From Gracilariopsis chorda (Eukaryota; Rhodophyta; Florideophyceae; Gracilariales; Gracilariaceae), in the NCBI GenBank assembly GCA_003194525.1, contig NBIV01000020.1:372001-436000 (forward strand): a stretch of DNA of 64,000 nucleotides, read 5' to 3'. The position numbers and the translations under genes are program-made. This document shows, piece after piece, positions 29,058-39,111 of the stretch. The notes beneath the pieces are model-generated. The model was not told where the DNA came from, did not search any database, and saw nothing but the letters and a program-made list of their open reading frames with translations. Each line of letters begins with the position of its first letter. The stretch's first letter is position 1.

Positions 29058-32000
29058 ATGTCGGCGCAACATATGCGAGCAGCAGCGAAGTGTGACAGCG
29101 ATGATGACGTCGTCGTGGCGGTCGACGGGCCACCTAAGCGACCGTTCTCGCGAATTTCAAAACAAAGACCAGCGCATGCAATACCTTCAATGGCAAGCGA
29201 AGTAAGTATGGAGAAGAACGGCGTCAAGCAGGTACCATTATCTCAACCAGTAGTTACAGCATCCATTGACAGTGATGATTCCGTTTATTACCCGGGTTCC
29301 TCCCTCAACTCAAAAAGAGCTCGCAGGGCACCCAGGGATAGAACAAGAGCTAGAGCTACTGGTAATCGCCGCAGTCAACAGCAACACACTGAGTTCCAGG
29401 GCAGAATACATACATTGGACTCGTCGTCCGATTCAGATCATCTCCGTCCAACTCACATCATAGACGTTAAAAACAGTTCTCAGCGACGAACTCTACAGCG
29501 CGCCGAAGAACGCTCTCCCGAGAGGCCAAGTTCCACGAGCAGGGTTAGAAGCGGTGACCACGACCCAAATACGCAGAGCGAACACTTCGTTCTTGATAGG
29601 GATGATAAATCACGGCTAGGTATCCGAAGCGGCGCACAGAAAGCGGTACCTGTCCCCAGGAGAAGAAGTACAAGGCGAACTTTACATTCTGTTGAAGTCA
29701 AGAATACGGTGCTAGACAAAGTGCGGGAAGATCGCAGAAGGAGAGAAGGTAAAGATTCAAGAAATGGACTTTCCATGTTGTCCAGAAGTGCCAAACAGCG
29801 CGTAAAGGAGGAAGTGAAACCAGAACCCATAAACGTTGACGACTATCAGTATGATTCAGAATACGAAAATGGTGCTCATCGTTATGATCAGAGTGATGAA
29901 GGCAATAGATTTGTCGTTGGCGGTAATAGCGACCCCACTGATTCGCTAGGGAAAAGTAAGCTTCACGATATGACTAATAGGCATGATGCGCCTCAATCCG
30001 AAAAGGAATTGAAAAAGTCAGAGGTCGTCTCCCTTGATCAAAAAGAAGCTGCTGAAGAATTGAAAGAACTTAACAGAGACGCCCCGTATAGCGGCCCGAC
30101 TCATCTAATTTTTGAATACCCACCTCAGCAACGAGGAAAGATTCGTGTGACCGCGGAAGAGCGTGCTCGTCTGCAACAACGAAGGTATCTAAATGACAGT
30201 CTCATTGACTTCTTCTTCAAATACCAAGAGATCGCTTTAAAGCGTCGTACACGTAAGCTCGAATTCTCTGCCAAGTTCTTCAGCTCATTCTTTTTTGGTC
30301 GTCTTAGGAGAACAAAACCAATAGACTACGAAGGCGTGAAGAGCTGGACAAAAAATGTTGATCTGTTTGCCAATAAGTTTGTCTTTGTACCGATATGCGA
30401 GTCGTATCATTGGAGTCTGATCATCGTTGCGAACCTCGACAAGCTCGACAGGTGGCTGGAAAGGGATGCGAAAGACATGACTGTGTATGAAACTCCCAGA
30501 ATCATATACTTGGACTCGCTCGATCCTTCGCGAGGTAGTTCCTTTGGCAATACAATACGCCGGTATTTGGTTGAGGAATGGTTATGTCGAAAACTGAATG
30601 CATCAGACTGTGAAGATCAGAGGCATGTTACACAGAAGGGCTTTGAAGAATCTATATCAATTCTCAAGGCCAAAGTACCCATTCAAACTAACGAATATGA
30701 CTGTGGCTTGTATGTTTTGAACAGCTTGCTTATGTTCCTGAAAAACGAAAGTGGATTTATGGACAAACTCCTCGGTGGAGAAGACAATCTTTCAGACGTT
30801 TATACACATGTCGATATCCAAATACTGCGACACAGGCTTATTTTTCTAATGGACCAGTTTGAAGAACACTGGTCCGAGAGCCGAGGCTCAGAAGTGCTTG
30901 GTACTGGGAAGGATTCCTCTGAGTCGGAACGAGTCACTGAGCGAAATAACGAGGCTTCTGACAGTCAGCCGAACCGTGAAGTTTGTATCCAGGAAGACCG
31001 TAATTTATGTCGCAACTACGAAGCGAAATCTCAACTGCGAAAAACAGATGATCAGCGAGGGGATTACTTTTCCCTTAGGAAGAACAATGATCAGCGAGGG
31101 GATTACTTTTCCCTTAGGAAGAACGATGATCAGAGAGGGGATTACTTTTCCCTTAGGAAGAACGATGATCAGCGAGGGGATTACTTTTCCCTTAGGAAGA
31201 ACGAGAGTTCCTCGATTTATTGGGAAAGACAAGACAGTTCTCGTGTTTCCCAGGAAAGACGAGGATCAAGTAATGGGCAAGTTGAAGAGAACTTTAAGGA
31301 GCGGAAAACGTGTTGGGTGGCAGAAGAGTGTAGTGCTGAGGAGTCTCATACGGTTGCAAAAGTGGAAGTTAACTCAAGTTGTCCAGTGGTTCTAGAACCA
31401 GAAAAAGAGAGCTTAAAATGCGATAACGCCACACCCGTTGGAAACTGTGATGACTCTGAATATGAAGAAGCTTCAGCTGAAGCCGAACCGCAGTTTCATT
31501 CAGGTAATGGTCGATATGAGGAGGCTGAAGCACAAGATAACGCGGAAATCTTTGAGAATAGAGGTACCGTTCAAGATGTGCTGATGAATCACACAGAAAA
31601 TAATGCGAGGGAAATGGGCGATGACGCCGTTTCTAATGAAGAGCACTTACAAGCTCAAATTGATAGTAATCGCACGAAAGCAATCGAAACGGAAGTTGAG
31701 GATGGAGATGCCTCATCATACGAGATTGAGTTACATTGTGACACAGGTTTTAGCTTTAACAAGAAAAGTCGAAAGCATCCTTTGCCAGACAAGAACAATG
31801 AAGAACAAGCTACAGTCCAGTCCTCAGATAATTCGTCCAATTCGCCATCGAAAAAGAAGCGGAGATGCGAAGAAATTGTGGGTAAACCTCTGGGTGAATT
31901 TGAGTCAGAACGTCAGTTCGAAGTCGGCTATGGTGGTGGACGCTCTCGTGGTTCTGAATCACGAGTTGGTGAGGATATGGAAGACGGCATAGACATTTTT

Positions 32001-32156
32001 GACCAGAAACGCCATGAACATGACCCACGAGATAAAAGTCCAGTGGACTATGACTACTCCGTTCAAGCTCCTGGTGTGACTGGTGACGCTGAAGAGCTCC
32101 ACACCGTTGATCACATTGGGGAAACCGCAACCTTCAAGAGAACCAACAAACAATGA
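29058..32156 (+). CDS. Ulp1/SENP-type SUMO protease (C48)
   Basis: A 1032-residue protein. A disordered, basic/acidic N-terminal half (residues 1-340) has an MSxxH...SDSDDDV start. The C48 domain spans residues about 350-620: LNDSLIDFFFKYQE, catalytic His451 (YHWSLII), Asp486 (IIYLDSLDPS), Gln543 and Cys549 (PIQTNEYDCGLYVLNSL). The triad plus oxyanion glutamine is complete, so activity is expected. Family members mature SUMO or remove it from targets in the nucleus. Downstream is another long acidic disordered region that includes four perfect-phase 13-residue repeats (DDQRGDYFSLRKN-like, residues 664-715). The Ulp domain in mid-protein recalls Ulp2/SENP6-like proteins more than the short Ulp1 type. 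It is intronless as read. Confidence 0.9.
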   Translation: MSAQHMRAAAKCDSDDDVVVAVDGPPKRPFSRISKQRPAHAIPSMASEVSMEKNGVKQVPLSQPVVTASIDSDDSVYYPGSSLNSKRARRAPRDRTRARATGNRRSQQQHTEFQGRIHTLDSSSDSDHLRPTHIIDVKNSSQRRTLQRAEERSPERPSSTSRVRSGDHDPNTQSEHFVLDRDDKSRLGIRSGAQKAVPVPRRRSTRRTLHSVEVKNTVLDKVREDRRRREGKDSRNGLSMLSRSAKQRVKEEVKPEPINVDDYQYDSEYENGAHRYDQSDEGNRFVVGGNSDPTDSLGKSKLHDMTNRHDAPQSEKELKKSEVVSLDQKEAAEELKELNRDAPYSGPTHLIFEYPPQQRGKIRVTAEERARLQQRRYLNDSLIDFFFKYQEIALKRRTRKLEFSAKFFSSFFFGRLRRTKPIDYEGVKSWTKNVDLFANKFVFVPICESYHWSLIIVANLDKLDRWLERDAKDMTVYETPRIIYLDSLDPSRGSSFGNTIRRYLVEEWLCRKLNASDCEDQRHVTQKGFEESISILKAKVPIQTNEYDCGLYVLNSLLMFLKNESGFMDKLLGGEDNLSDVYTHVDIQILRHRLIFLMDQFEEHWSESRGSEVLGTGKDSSESERVTERNNEASDSQPNREVCIQEDRNLCRNYEAKSQLRKTDDQRGDYFSLRKNNDQRGDYFSLRKNDDQRGDYFSLRKNDDQRGDYFSLRKNESSSIYWERQDSSRVSQERRGSSNGQVEENFKERKTCWVAEECSAEESHTVAKVEVNSSCPVVLEPEKESLKCDNATPVGNCDDSEYEEASAEAEPQFHSGNGRYEEAEAQDNAEIFENRGTVQDVLMNHTENNAREMGDDAVSNEEHLQAQIDSNRTKAIETEVEDGDASSYEIELHCDTGFSFNKKSRKHPLPDKNNEEQATVQSSDNSSNSPSKKKRRCEEIVGKPLGEFESERQFEVGYGGGRSRGSESRVGEDMEDGIDIFDQKRHEHDPRDKSPVDYDYSVQAPGVTGDAEELHTVDHIGETATFKRTNKQ
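31047..31202 (+). repeat. 39-bp in-frame tandem repeat inside the Ulp gene
   Basis: Four nearly identical 39-base units beginning GATGATCAGCGAGGGGATTA, each coding 13 residues. The differences are a few single bases (AAT for GAT in the second copy, AGA for CGA in the third). Confidence 0.9.
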
Positions 32157-32457
32157 GCACTGAAGAGCTTCGGCGCTAAATGTTTTACGTACAAAGATTA
32201 ATACCTTAGCAGCGCAGTTCGGTTTGATCTCGAAAACATTTTCAGAAGAACATGGTTACGTGCTGAGTTGGAATTCACGGTCCATGAAGTGTCATAGACA
32301 GGTTTCTGGTAGATGATTTCCTTGGCGTTCGCTATCTTGAAAGGCAAGGCTTTTGAGTGTTCAAGAAGTGCAAAGCGGTACCTTCACAACTAATGAAATC
32401 AATGGATCTTGCCGTTTCCACTTCCGTCACTTCGAAAGAAGGCCTGGGTTTTTAAAG

Positions 32458-32811
32458 TCACGAACCTCGATACGTACTATACCCGAATGGGCTGAGAAGC
32501 AGCGGCACGTGATAATGTGAAGAAGTGTCATCTACTTCGAATGTAACGTCGCTATGCGGGTAAAAAGTCTTCTGTCCTTTCGCGCTGAAGTACTTGCCAG
32601 TAGCGAATCTTAGACGATAAATCCCTGGTGTCCAAACACGAGAATGTGATATAAGATCGCCAACTCGGCCATCTTGATTACACGTCTTAGTTGAAATCAT
32701 GATCTCGTCATTTCCTACCGTTTTCTGAAACAAAACAACCTCAAGACCCGCAGCAGGATTGCCTGTTGAAGTATCCAGGACATGTGTTGTTATTGGGCTT
32801 TTCTGACTCAT
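32458..32811 (-). CDS. 5-hydroxyisourate hydrolase (transthyretin-like)
   Basis: A 117-residue protein of normal length. HIU hydrolase opens 5-hydroxyisourate, the product of urate oxidase, on the way to allantoin. The family signatures are all visible: THVLDTSTGNPAAGL near the N-terminus with the catalytic histidine, an arginine in the central strand, HYHVPLLLSPFGYSTYRGS with the second histidine, and the diagnostic C-terminal YRGS that distinguishes the enzyme from transthyretin. No peroxisomal signal is obvious at either end. It is convergent with the Ulp-like gene. Confidence 0.95.
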   Translation of the reverse strand: MSQKSPITTHVLDTSTGNPAAGLEVVLFQKTVGNDEIMISTKTCNQDGRVGDLISHSRVWTPGIYRLRFATGKYFSAKGQKTFYPHSDVTFEVDDTSSHYHVPLLLSPFGYSTYRGS

Positions 32812-33488
32812 TTGTTGGGCTCACCTTCTCGATGTCTGGAATCCCTTCAGATACAGTTAGTTACCAATGGATAGGGAACACGGCGCTGCAATAAAAGCAA
32901 AACAATGTTCGGAACGCTACTCCGGCAAAACAAGCTGATCCTAGCGTCTTGATAGTGTATGGGCAAATCACTAATGATACTGTTGCTTTCTCAGTGCGAG
33001 GATGCAGCAGGTGTCTGGAGCATGCATACCGAGCGTAGCGATGGAACGGAGTTGTACAGAGAGCTCCAATGTCTTAGCCCTGCTTTCTCGCCATTGGAGA
33101 AGTGTAGTGTGTAGGTTACCAAAGTGCAACCTTTTGTTGACCGTGGATAACAGGCTGAAGGAGACGTCTATATCCCTGGTAGCCGGAACAGAGTACGTGA
33201 GGAGACTAGCAGCCACCGAGTAGATAGGGCCCGGTAGATAGGATAACGCAATCGGCCGTAGGGCGGCAGAGGTAAGCTTGCAGGGCCATTTTTTGAGTGC
33301 TCTCACGAAGTGATCTGGTATAGTATGGCTGTACCTTTGTACCTGTACAGGCCACACAAAAATAGATCATCAACTTGCATAATCTTCAGTGACATGTGAG
33401 CTCACGAGTCGCACTGCGAAGATAGCGCCGTTCGCAGTTGTCGATCAGTACCTCTCTACTTCAGGCCTCATTGCCCTCTTTACCGAGC
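32812..33488. other. Intergenic, no gene recognised
   Basis: The upstream regions of the divergent HIU hydrolase and CtpA genes. Open frames near 32971-33357 have no family character. Confidence 0.4.
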
Positions 33489-34826
33489 ATGTATCCACGG
33501 GAACCGGCATTTATCACTCCCACAGCCTCACTTTCTCCACATGCACTCCGCAAAGTTGCTGCATCAACTGCTCTAGCTGCTGCTCTATTCACTCTCCCCG
33601 CGTTGCCGAGTCGTGCCATACCAGTACTTGACAATACTCGAGATACCGAACACGAGCTTGTCGAGCAAGCATGGAAGATAGTCAACGATTATTACCTGGA
33701 CCCTTCCTTCAACCACCTTGACTGGCAAAGCCAGCTAGAAACTCTTCTGAACTCACCATTCCCTGATCGTTCGTCAACGTACAAGGCTTTAAGGAGGGCC
33801 GTTGCCAAATTGGAAGACCGATACACACGAGTCCTTGACCCACGGCAAATGGAAGTGTTAAGAAAATTTGACGTCTCCGGTGTTGGCCTTCTGCTCAGTA
33901 ATGACGCTTCCGGTCGACTAGTTGTAGCCACAGAGCCAGCGAAAAACACAGCAGCTGCTAAAGCCGGTGTCAAACGTGGTGATCAAGTTCTAGCAGTTGA
34001 TGGACGTGACGTAACAGATGTACCGGCCTTTGAAGTCGCAGAATGGATGCAAGGGCAGGATGGTACGACCATGCAAGTCAGATTTCGCGACCTTGGCGAT
34101 GCATCTCTAACTCGTAGATACCAGCCAGAAAGCTCCCCAGCGGCCGTAACCAGAGTTGCAGTCGTAGACCATCCGGATGGGCGTATGGGTTACATCCGCC
34201 TTGCCGAGTTTCGGGCGTCTGGCCGTGCAGAAGTCGCTAAAGCTCTGCAGCAACTTCAAAAAGACGGTGCAGAATGGATAGTTGTGGATTTGCGCGGGAA
34301 TCATGGTGGTGTGTTCGAAGGTGCGCTAGAGATCGCCGGCTTGTTTGAAGGTGATGGACGGGTTGTTGCACGTGTCAGTGGCCGAAACGCCATTGCAGGC
34401 GGTCTGCAAGAAGCCTATAAATCCCGAGTTGTAAGAGGCGACAAACAGCTTGACAATAGCATCGACCTCGCCATCTTGATTGATAACGAAAGCGCAAGTA
34501 GCAGTGAGGTCTTGGCAGGAGGACTGAGGGATAGTTGTCGTGCAGCACTTGTCGGTGAAAGGAGTTTTGGCAAAGGCGTCATACAAGGCGTGTTCGGGCT
34601 TCAAGATGGGGGTGGAATTGTAGTCACAGTTGCGGAATATCGGACCCCAAGAGGAGATCGAATAGACGGCGTTGGACTTCCACCAGATATTCCTGCAAAA
34701 CACAACGGACTGGATCAATTGCTGAGATTCCTTGGAATCTCAAGAGTTGATGAAAACGGGATACAGCTATCGCGAGAACAAGTCAGAGAAGTAACTCGGT
34801 ACTGTCGAACAGAAAATCAAGTTTGA
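33489..34826 (+). CDS. Carboxy-terminal processing peptidase (CtpA-like), thylakoid lumen
   Basis: From the ATG at 33489, 445 residues; the frame is open 17 codons further upstream without an ATG, back to a stop near 33423. A short plastid-type leader is followed by a hydrophobic lumenal signal (AASTALAAALFTLPALPSRA) with an AxA-like cleavage site. The mature enzyme has the N-terminal helical region, a PDZ domain (VSGVGLLLSNDASGRLVV...AGVKRGDQVLAVDGRDV) and the S41 protease core with DLRGNHGGVFEGALEIAGLF, the serine loop NESASSSEVLAGGL and the lysine in GERSFGKGVIQ. CtpA removes the C-terminal extension of the photosystem II D1 protein so the manganese cluster can assemble. The leader suggests lumenal location, supporting that role. 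Confidence 0.9.
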   Translation: MYPREPAFITPTASLSPHALRKVAASTALAAALFTLPALPSRAIPVLDNTRDTEHELVEQAWKIVNDYYLDPSFNHLDWQSQLETLLNSPFPDRSSTYKALRRAVAKLEDRYTRVLDPRQMEVLRKFDVSGVGLLLSNDASGRLVVATEPAKNTAAAKAGVKRGDQVLAVDGRDVTDVPAFEVAEWMQGQDGTTMQVRFRDLGDASLTRRYQPESSPAAVTRVAVVDHPDGRMGYIRLAEFRASGRAEVAKALQQLQKDGAEWIVVDLRGNHGGVFEGALEIAGLFEGDGRVVARVSGRNAIAGGLQEAYKSRVVRGDKQLDNSIDLAILIDNESASSSEVLAGGLRDSCRAALVGERSFGKGVIQGVFGLQDGGGIVVTVAEYRTPRGDRIDGVGLPPDIPAKHNGLDQLLRFLGISRVDENGIQLSREQVREVTRYCRTENQV

Positions 34827-35841
34827 AGAATCCTGACGCGGCATAAGTTGGACACGCTTAATATGACTTTTACAAACGAACATCAACGCATGGAAAGCGC
34901 AAGTTTTAGAAGTACAATTCTTCACCGAGCACATAGCTACTCACTTCTTATGGCTGCCTGATCAAGAAGACGCTAGTTTTCTGTGACTGTCCCAAAAGGG
35001 CAAAGAAGGATGTGGATCACTACGTGCTGCGATGCCAGATGACAAGCAGGACTAGGCGAGAACGACCGCCAAGTTTGCAAACAGAGAAGGGGAGAATCCT
35101 TCTGAGATATTAGACAGTGGCCGCAAAAGTTGCTTGGTTTCCTGCCAAGAGGCAAGTATAACTTGATAGCTGCTTTGTACCTTTGTATCACGTGGGATGA
35201 TAATGTGGCTCTACTTTATCGTTGCATATGATGAGCAAGAAATTCGAGTTTTGTCGTCAGTGCTCGAAACCCACCTCAGTATTTTTCTGTCTTGCGGGTA
35301 GAATACTAGTTCTACGAACGTAGAACGTCACTGCAGCAAGAAAAGGAATTAGCGCCCACTAATGCAATGAGTTCTAGGCAAGAAATTCCAATGCACCTAA
35401 TCTATTCCTTTTCGTGCTCCACAAGCTTTAGTTTGAGTACACGGAATATGCCTTGATCTACCAAATGGTGGTGTGTTCATATATGCGCCGAATAACAACG
35501 GACGGATGAATCTGTCATCGTGTTCCAGCTCGACAGTGCCGGCTTGTTTGATGGAATACTTGAAGAGAGAGAAGTTTTTGAGGACTTCTACCGTGCTCTC
35601 AGAATTATTATTTCAGTTCATAAACAACAACATTGACTGTACCAGGTAAGGATTAGCTACTGCAGGTAGCTACAGTGGATTGGATCAATTTCTCTTCTAT
35701 TGTGTGCCGCGCACGTCTTCTTGTACTTCTTTCTTCCTCTTCTTTCCCATAAGTCGCTGGTAGAGGGGTATACTTCGATAAGGCCGTATCCAACGTGATT
35801 CGTATGTATAGACCAAGACAATGGGACTTTCCTGCATATCA
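34827..35841. other. Intergenic before the LTR element
   Basis: About 1 kb without a recognised gene. The last five bases, TATCA at 35837-35841, are repeated immediately after the element and form its target-site duplication. Confidence 0.4.
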
Positions 35842-36169
35842 TGAAACAGACATCGCGACCGCTGGGGTCAAAGTGCCGTGTACTGCATTTTCAATTGCCT
35901 AGATCTCCGTCGTTGCGTCCGTTGGGTCGACTTGCGACCATTTGTTCGCTTTATTAACAAGGAAATGGCGATAGAGTGTTCCTCAGGCATCGAACACCAT
36001 CAATGGCGATACAGAACGGTGTCTCCGGCAGTTCTGCCGTCAATAAAGTTATCATTACGTCTCTATGGAGAGAGAGATTTCAGGATCACGAGAGAGGGTT
36101 TGGCCGTGCATTGGTTACATCTGTTGTTCTACATTCAGTAAATGGCCTGGCATTTCCAGATCTGTTTCA
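35842..36169 (+). repeat. Left LTR
   Basis: 328 bp, TG...CA ends with a 9-bp terminal inverted TGAAACAGA/TCTGTTTCA. By eye it differs from the right LTR by about ten substitutions and one 2-bp indel (roughly 96-97% identity), so insertion is not brand new. Confidence 0.85.
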
Positions 36170-36170
36170 C

Positions 36171-36183
36171 TGGTAACATCGCC
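36171..36183 (+). promoter_or_regulatory. Putative primer-binding site
   Basis: TGGTAACATCGCC starts one base after the left LTR. TGG is the complement of the CCA end of a tRNA. The matching tRNA was not identified. Confidence 0.5.
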
Positions 36184-36323
36184 TAATTTTCTCCAGGCTG
36201 CTCGGTCGTGCAAGGTCGTGGAGGCTACGGTGGAAAGCCTGGCGACAGCCAGGAGGGCTTGGTCGCGCCGAGAGAAACCCAGCTTCGTGCTGCGGTACCA
36301 AATAGCGATGACTTCACGCTTGC

Positions 36324-36936
36324 TCAGGAGCGAAACAAGCTTTGAACTCTTATACTGACGTCTGGGAAGGCAGCAGGGGCTATGAAGCCACTCGAAACCG
36401 TTTTTTTTAGACTCGTAACAGTTTCCTTGAGGCTTCCGGAGGACTTGAACGTTGCGTGCTTTGATGTCGACTATCCAATACTCGGGTATACCAGCCAATG
36501 CATAATCCTCAAGTTTGATGGTGCTGTCTTTCTTGAGGGTGGAATTTGACACTTCAACAACCAACAAAACGTCACTCGGTGAAGGTTTACGAGTGTTGTA
36601 ATCGTCATCGACTCCCGATGCAATGACAATGTCAGGTTCTGGTTCCGACTTCAATTTCATAAGTGTAATCGGTTTTGAGTCGCGAATGACTGCACGATTT
36701 TCGAGTGCTTTGAACAATGTCCTAAAGAGAAAAGACACCGTGGCGATGTGCTCAACGGATTGGGAATGCATCTTAACAAGGAAGCCATTGAGGAGCTCTA
36801 CGCGATAGTCGTCCAAGCACCCTGCTTCAATCAATACGTGATAGTCGCTAACAGTGAGTGGCTGAATTTCGTGGGCGTCAGGATAGTCCTGCATGTGCAT
36901 CATACAGCCTTTGAACTCTGTGCCTACGATAGACAT
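36324..36936 (-). CDS. Uma2-family restriction-endonuclease-like protein (one-base frame break)
   Basis: From the ATG at 36936 the protein begins with MSIVGTEF, followed by LTVSDYHVLIEAGCLDDYRVELLNG, then PEPDIVIASG with the catalytic Asp, VLLVVEVSNST with the Glu, and KLEDYALAGIPEYWIVD with the Lys. This is the complete Uma2/DUF820 PD-(D/E)XK core, whose closest relatives are cyanobacterial. At an 8-A run (T8 on the plus strand, 36402-36409) the frame as given runs on into the LTR to 36115. Reading the run as seven A instead gives the expected family C-terminus and a stop at 36324, about 203 residues, the usual size. It lies antisense inside the LTR element. In cyanobacteria these are often mobile-element-associated nucleases of unknown target. 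Confidence 0.7.
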
Positions 36937-37639
36937 TGAGCGAGGCGGGCGCCGTGAGCAAGCCCACGGTTCAACGCTACGGGAACGACCTTGTAGCCAG
37001 AGAGGTGTTCCTTGAATGAAGCAGATAGTGGACGATGTATAGAAGAACATCTTGAAGAAGTTGAGTAGCGAGTTAACGTCAAGCTGTTCAACGGGACAAT
37101 GAGATGCAGCTCTCGGTCTAACACAGCTGCTTGCGCTCAATCTGGGTGAGTCGAACAAAAGGTCGAATGAAAGTTGCGATTTCGGAGGTGCAATGTTTTG
37201 CGAATAGGATGCATCGAAACAGACAAGGGAGCAACTCCGAAGAGAGAATGGGTCTCCCACAGAGCGGCTTCTTGAATGAAGCAGCTGCTTAACGACGACA
37301 GTCAAAGCTGAAGACTGGATCTATCAGACTTTGAGAAATTTCGAATACAAGGGTATCTGAGATGCAATGGATGGCAAAATAGGGAAACCCATATTCGCAC
37401 TCAATTTCGCCTCGAACCAGCTCCCTTCACAACACATTCAATCCCTATCCCTCTCGTATTCTTCCCGGCTAAAAACGCGGTAATGGATGTTTTAAGATAT
37501 AAGATTCATGGCTGTCGTCTGGTCAGGCAAACGAAGTTGGAAAGCTTCGGGTTGTGGGAATGTCCGAAGTGAGTTCAGTTCTTTCTTTCACTGTGAAGTC
37601 CTCCAAAGGCGCTTACGCGCAGCTGAGAAGATTGTGCGC

Positions 37640-38510
37640 AGCCCTGCACGAAGGCAATGTTTTCTGCTGCTGATGGCTCTGTGGAAGCGGCGGACACAAG
37701 TCTAAATTCGGCCTCAAGGCTGACCTTGTCAGAAGGCTTATGGTCTGTCGCTGAAGGCGCAGAGAGAGGTGCTTCGAAGACTTCTTTATACCCTGTGAGG
37801 GTGTTTTTTTTTTTGGTTTCTCCGTCGGCAGCGAACTGATGTGCCAGGTGCTGCGATGGATTGAGTTTACTTAAGGTTCCGAGAGAGGGAGCTTCGTTGT
37901 CTGCCGAGGAAAGCGTCGTGACGCTGCAGGGCCTGTTCATGCGAATCAGGGGCTCTGTGAATCTTGCGAAAACAAGTATGTTTCGGCCTTGTGCGAAGGC
38001 TGGTGGTCTGTCGCCGAAGGCGCAGAGGCGCTGCGAAGACTTGTTTATACCCTGTGAGGAGGTTTCGATTCGTCTTCGTCAGGGGACGGGACGTGTTGCG
38101 ATGAATTGAGTGTAACTGAGGCTCCGAGAGAGGGAGCTCTGTTGTCTTCCGGGGAAGGTGTTGTGGCGCTGCAGGGTCTGTTCATGTGAACTAGGGGCCC
38201 TATGATGTCCTGCGGAGACAACTTTCAGCCTTGCGAGAAGGCTTGTATTGAAGTCTGGCTGAATGCGCAGAGGCACGGCGAAGACTCGCACGTTACTCTT
38301 TGGGGGTGTTTCAGTTCGTGGACAGGGCACAGGAGGTGCTGCGATGGATTGAGTCTAGCAGAGGTTCCGAAGGAGGGAGCTATGTTTTTCTTCCAAAGAA
38401 GAATTTGTCGGGGCTTAAGGGTCTTTTCATGCGGAGACATTGTTCAACTTTATGAGAAGGAATATGGTCTGTTGCTAGAGGGGACTAGAGGCGCTGCAGG
38501 AACTTGATCA
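37640..38510. repeat. Degenerate tandem array, about 244-bp period
   Basis: Landmarks recur at regular spacing. CTGCGATGGATTGAG-type motifs start at 37851, 38096 and 38339 (245 and 243 apart). GCAGAGG...GAAGACT motifs occur near 37760, 38020 and 38266. CGCTGCAGGGYCTGTTCATG occurs near 37922 and 38169. Three to four diverged copies are present. No stable reading frame passes through all copies, so it is probably non-coding. Confidence 0.75.
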
Positions 38511-38765
38511 TGTTGTGACTGCATTTAGTATGCAATTATCATCGTTTTATGACCGAGTGAGGTTTCATCACTGGGAAATTGGCCGAGCAGTTTGGTTTTA
38601 CAGAGCTGTCTCAATTTGCTTATACCGTCTGTGAGAAAAGAGGTCGAGTTGTTACGGACACTGTTTGCTCTTCGTGATAACGTGAAACAGTTTCTGTTCT
38701 ACCTGGTTTGTCCTATAAGGTCTGCCGTGAAAAAGTGAAAGGTTTCAACGAGGAGGTTGAACATT

Positions 38766-38780
38766 GGGAGGAGGCAATGG
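38766..38780 (+). promoter_or_regulatory. Polypurine tract
   Basis: GGGAGGAGGCAATGG immediately precedes the right LTR, the position where plus-strand DNA synthesis starts in LTR elements. Confidence 0.55.
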
Positions 38781-39106
38781 TGAAACAGACATCGCGACCG
38801 CTGGGGTCAAAGTGCCATGTACTGCATTTTCAATTGCCTAGATCTCCGTCGTTGCGTCCGTTGGGTCGACTTGCGACCATTTGTTCGCTTTATTAACAAT
38901 GAAATGGCGATAGTATTCCTCAGGCATCGAACACCATCAATGGCGATACAGAACGGTGTCTCCGGCAGTTCTGCCGTCAAGAAAGTCATCATTACGACTC
39001 TATGGAGAGAGAGATTTCAGGAGCACGAGAGAGGGTTTGGCCGTGCATTGGTTACATTTGTTATTCTACGTTCAGTAAATGGCCTGGCATTTCCAGATCT
39101 GTTTCA
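38781..39106 (+). repeat. Right LTR
   Basis: 326 bp, same orientation as the left LTR and ending TCTGTTTCA, followed directly by the target duplication TATCA. Confidence 0.85.
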
Positions 39107-39111
39107 TATCA

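Larger units (their letters stand above)
35842..39106 (+). mobile_element. Non-autonomous LTR retroelement carrying a Uma2-family gene
   Basis: A 3,265-bp unit with all structural marks of an LTR retrotransposon. Two direct repeats of 328 and 326 bp begin TGAAACAGA and end TCTGTTTCA, so both have TG...CA ends. The whole is flanked by the 5-bp duplication TATCA (35837-35841 and 39107-39111). One base after the left LTR is TGGTAACATCGCC (36171), which looks like a tRNA primer-binding site. A purine-rich GGGAGGAGGCAATGG ends at 38780, directly before the right LTR. No gag, protease, reverse transcriptase or integrase frame is present. The interior holds an antisense Uma2-like gene and a roughly 244-bp tandem array. 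It must have been mobilised by another element's enzymes. Confidence 0.85.

Noticed and set aside
35842-36169. The 327-bp repeats as two MITEs because of their 9-bp inverted ends
   Set aside because: Neither copy has its own target duplication, whereas the outer ends of the pair share TATCA and the inner ends have primer-site and polypurine features, which fits LTRs.
36937-37305. Upstream 123-codon extension of the Uma2 frame (from a TTG)
   Set aside because: No conserved motif, non-ATG start, and the ATG at 36936 gives the normal family length.
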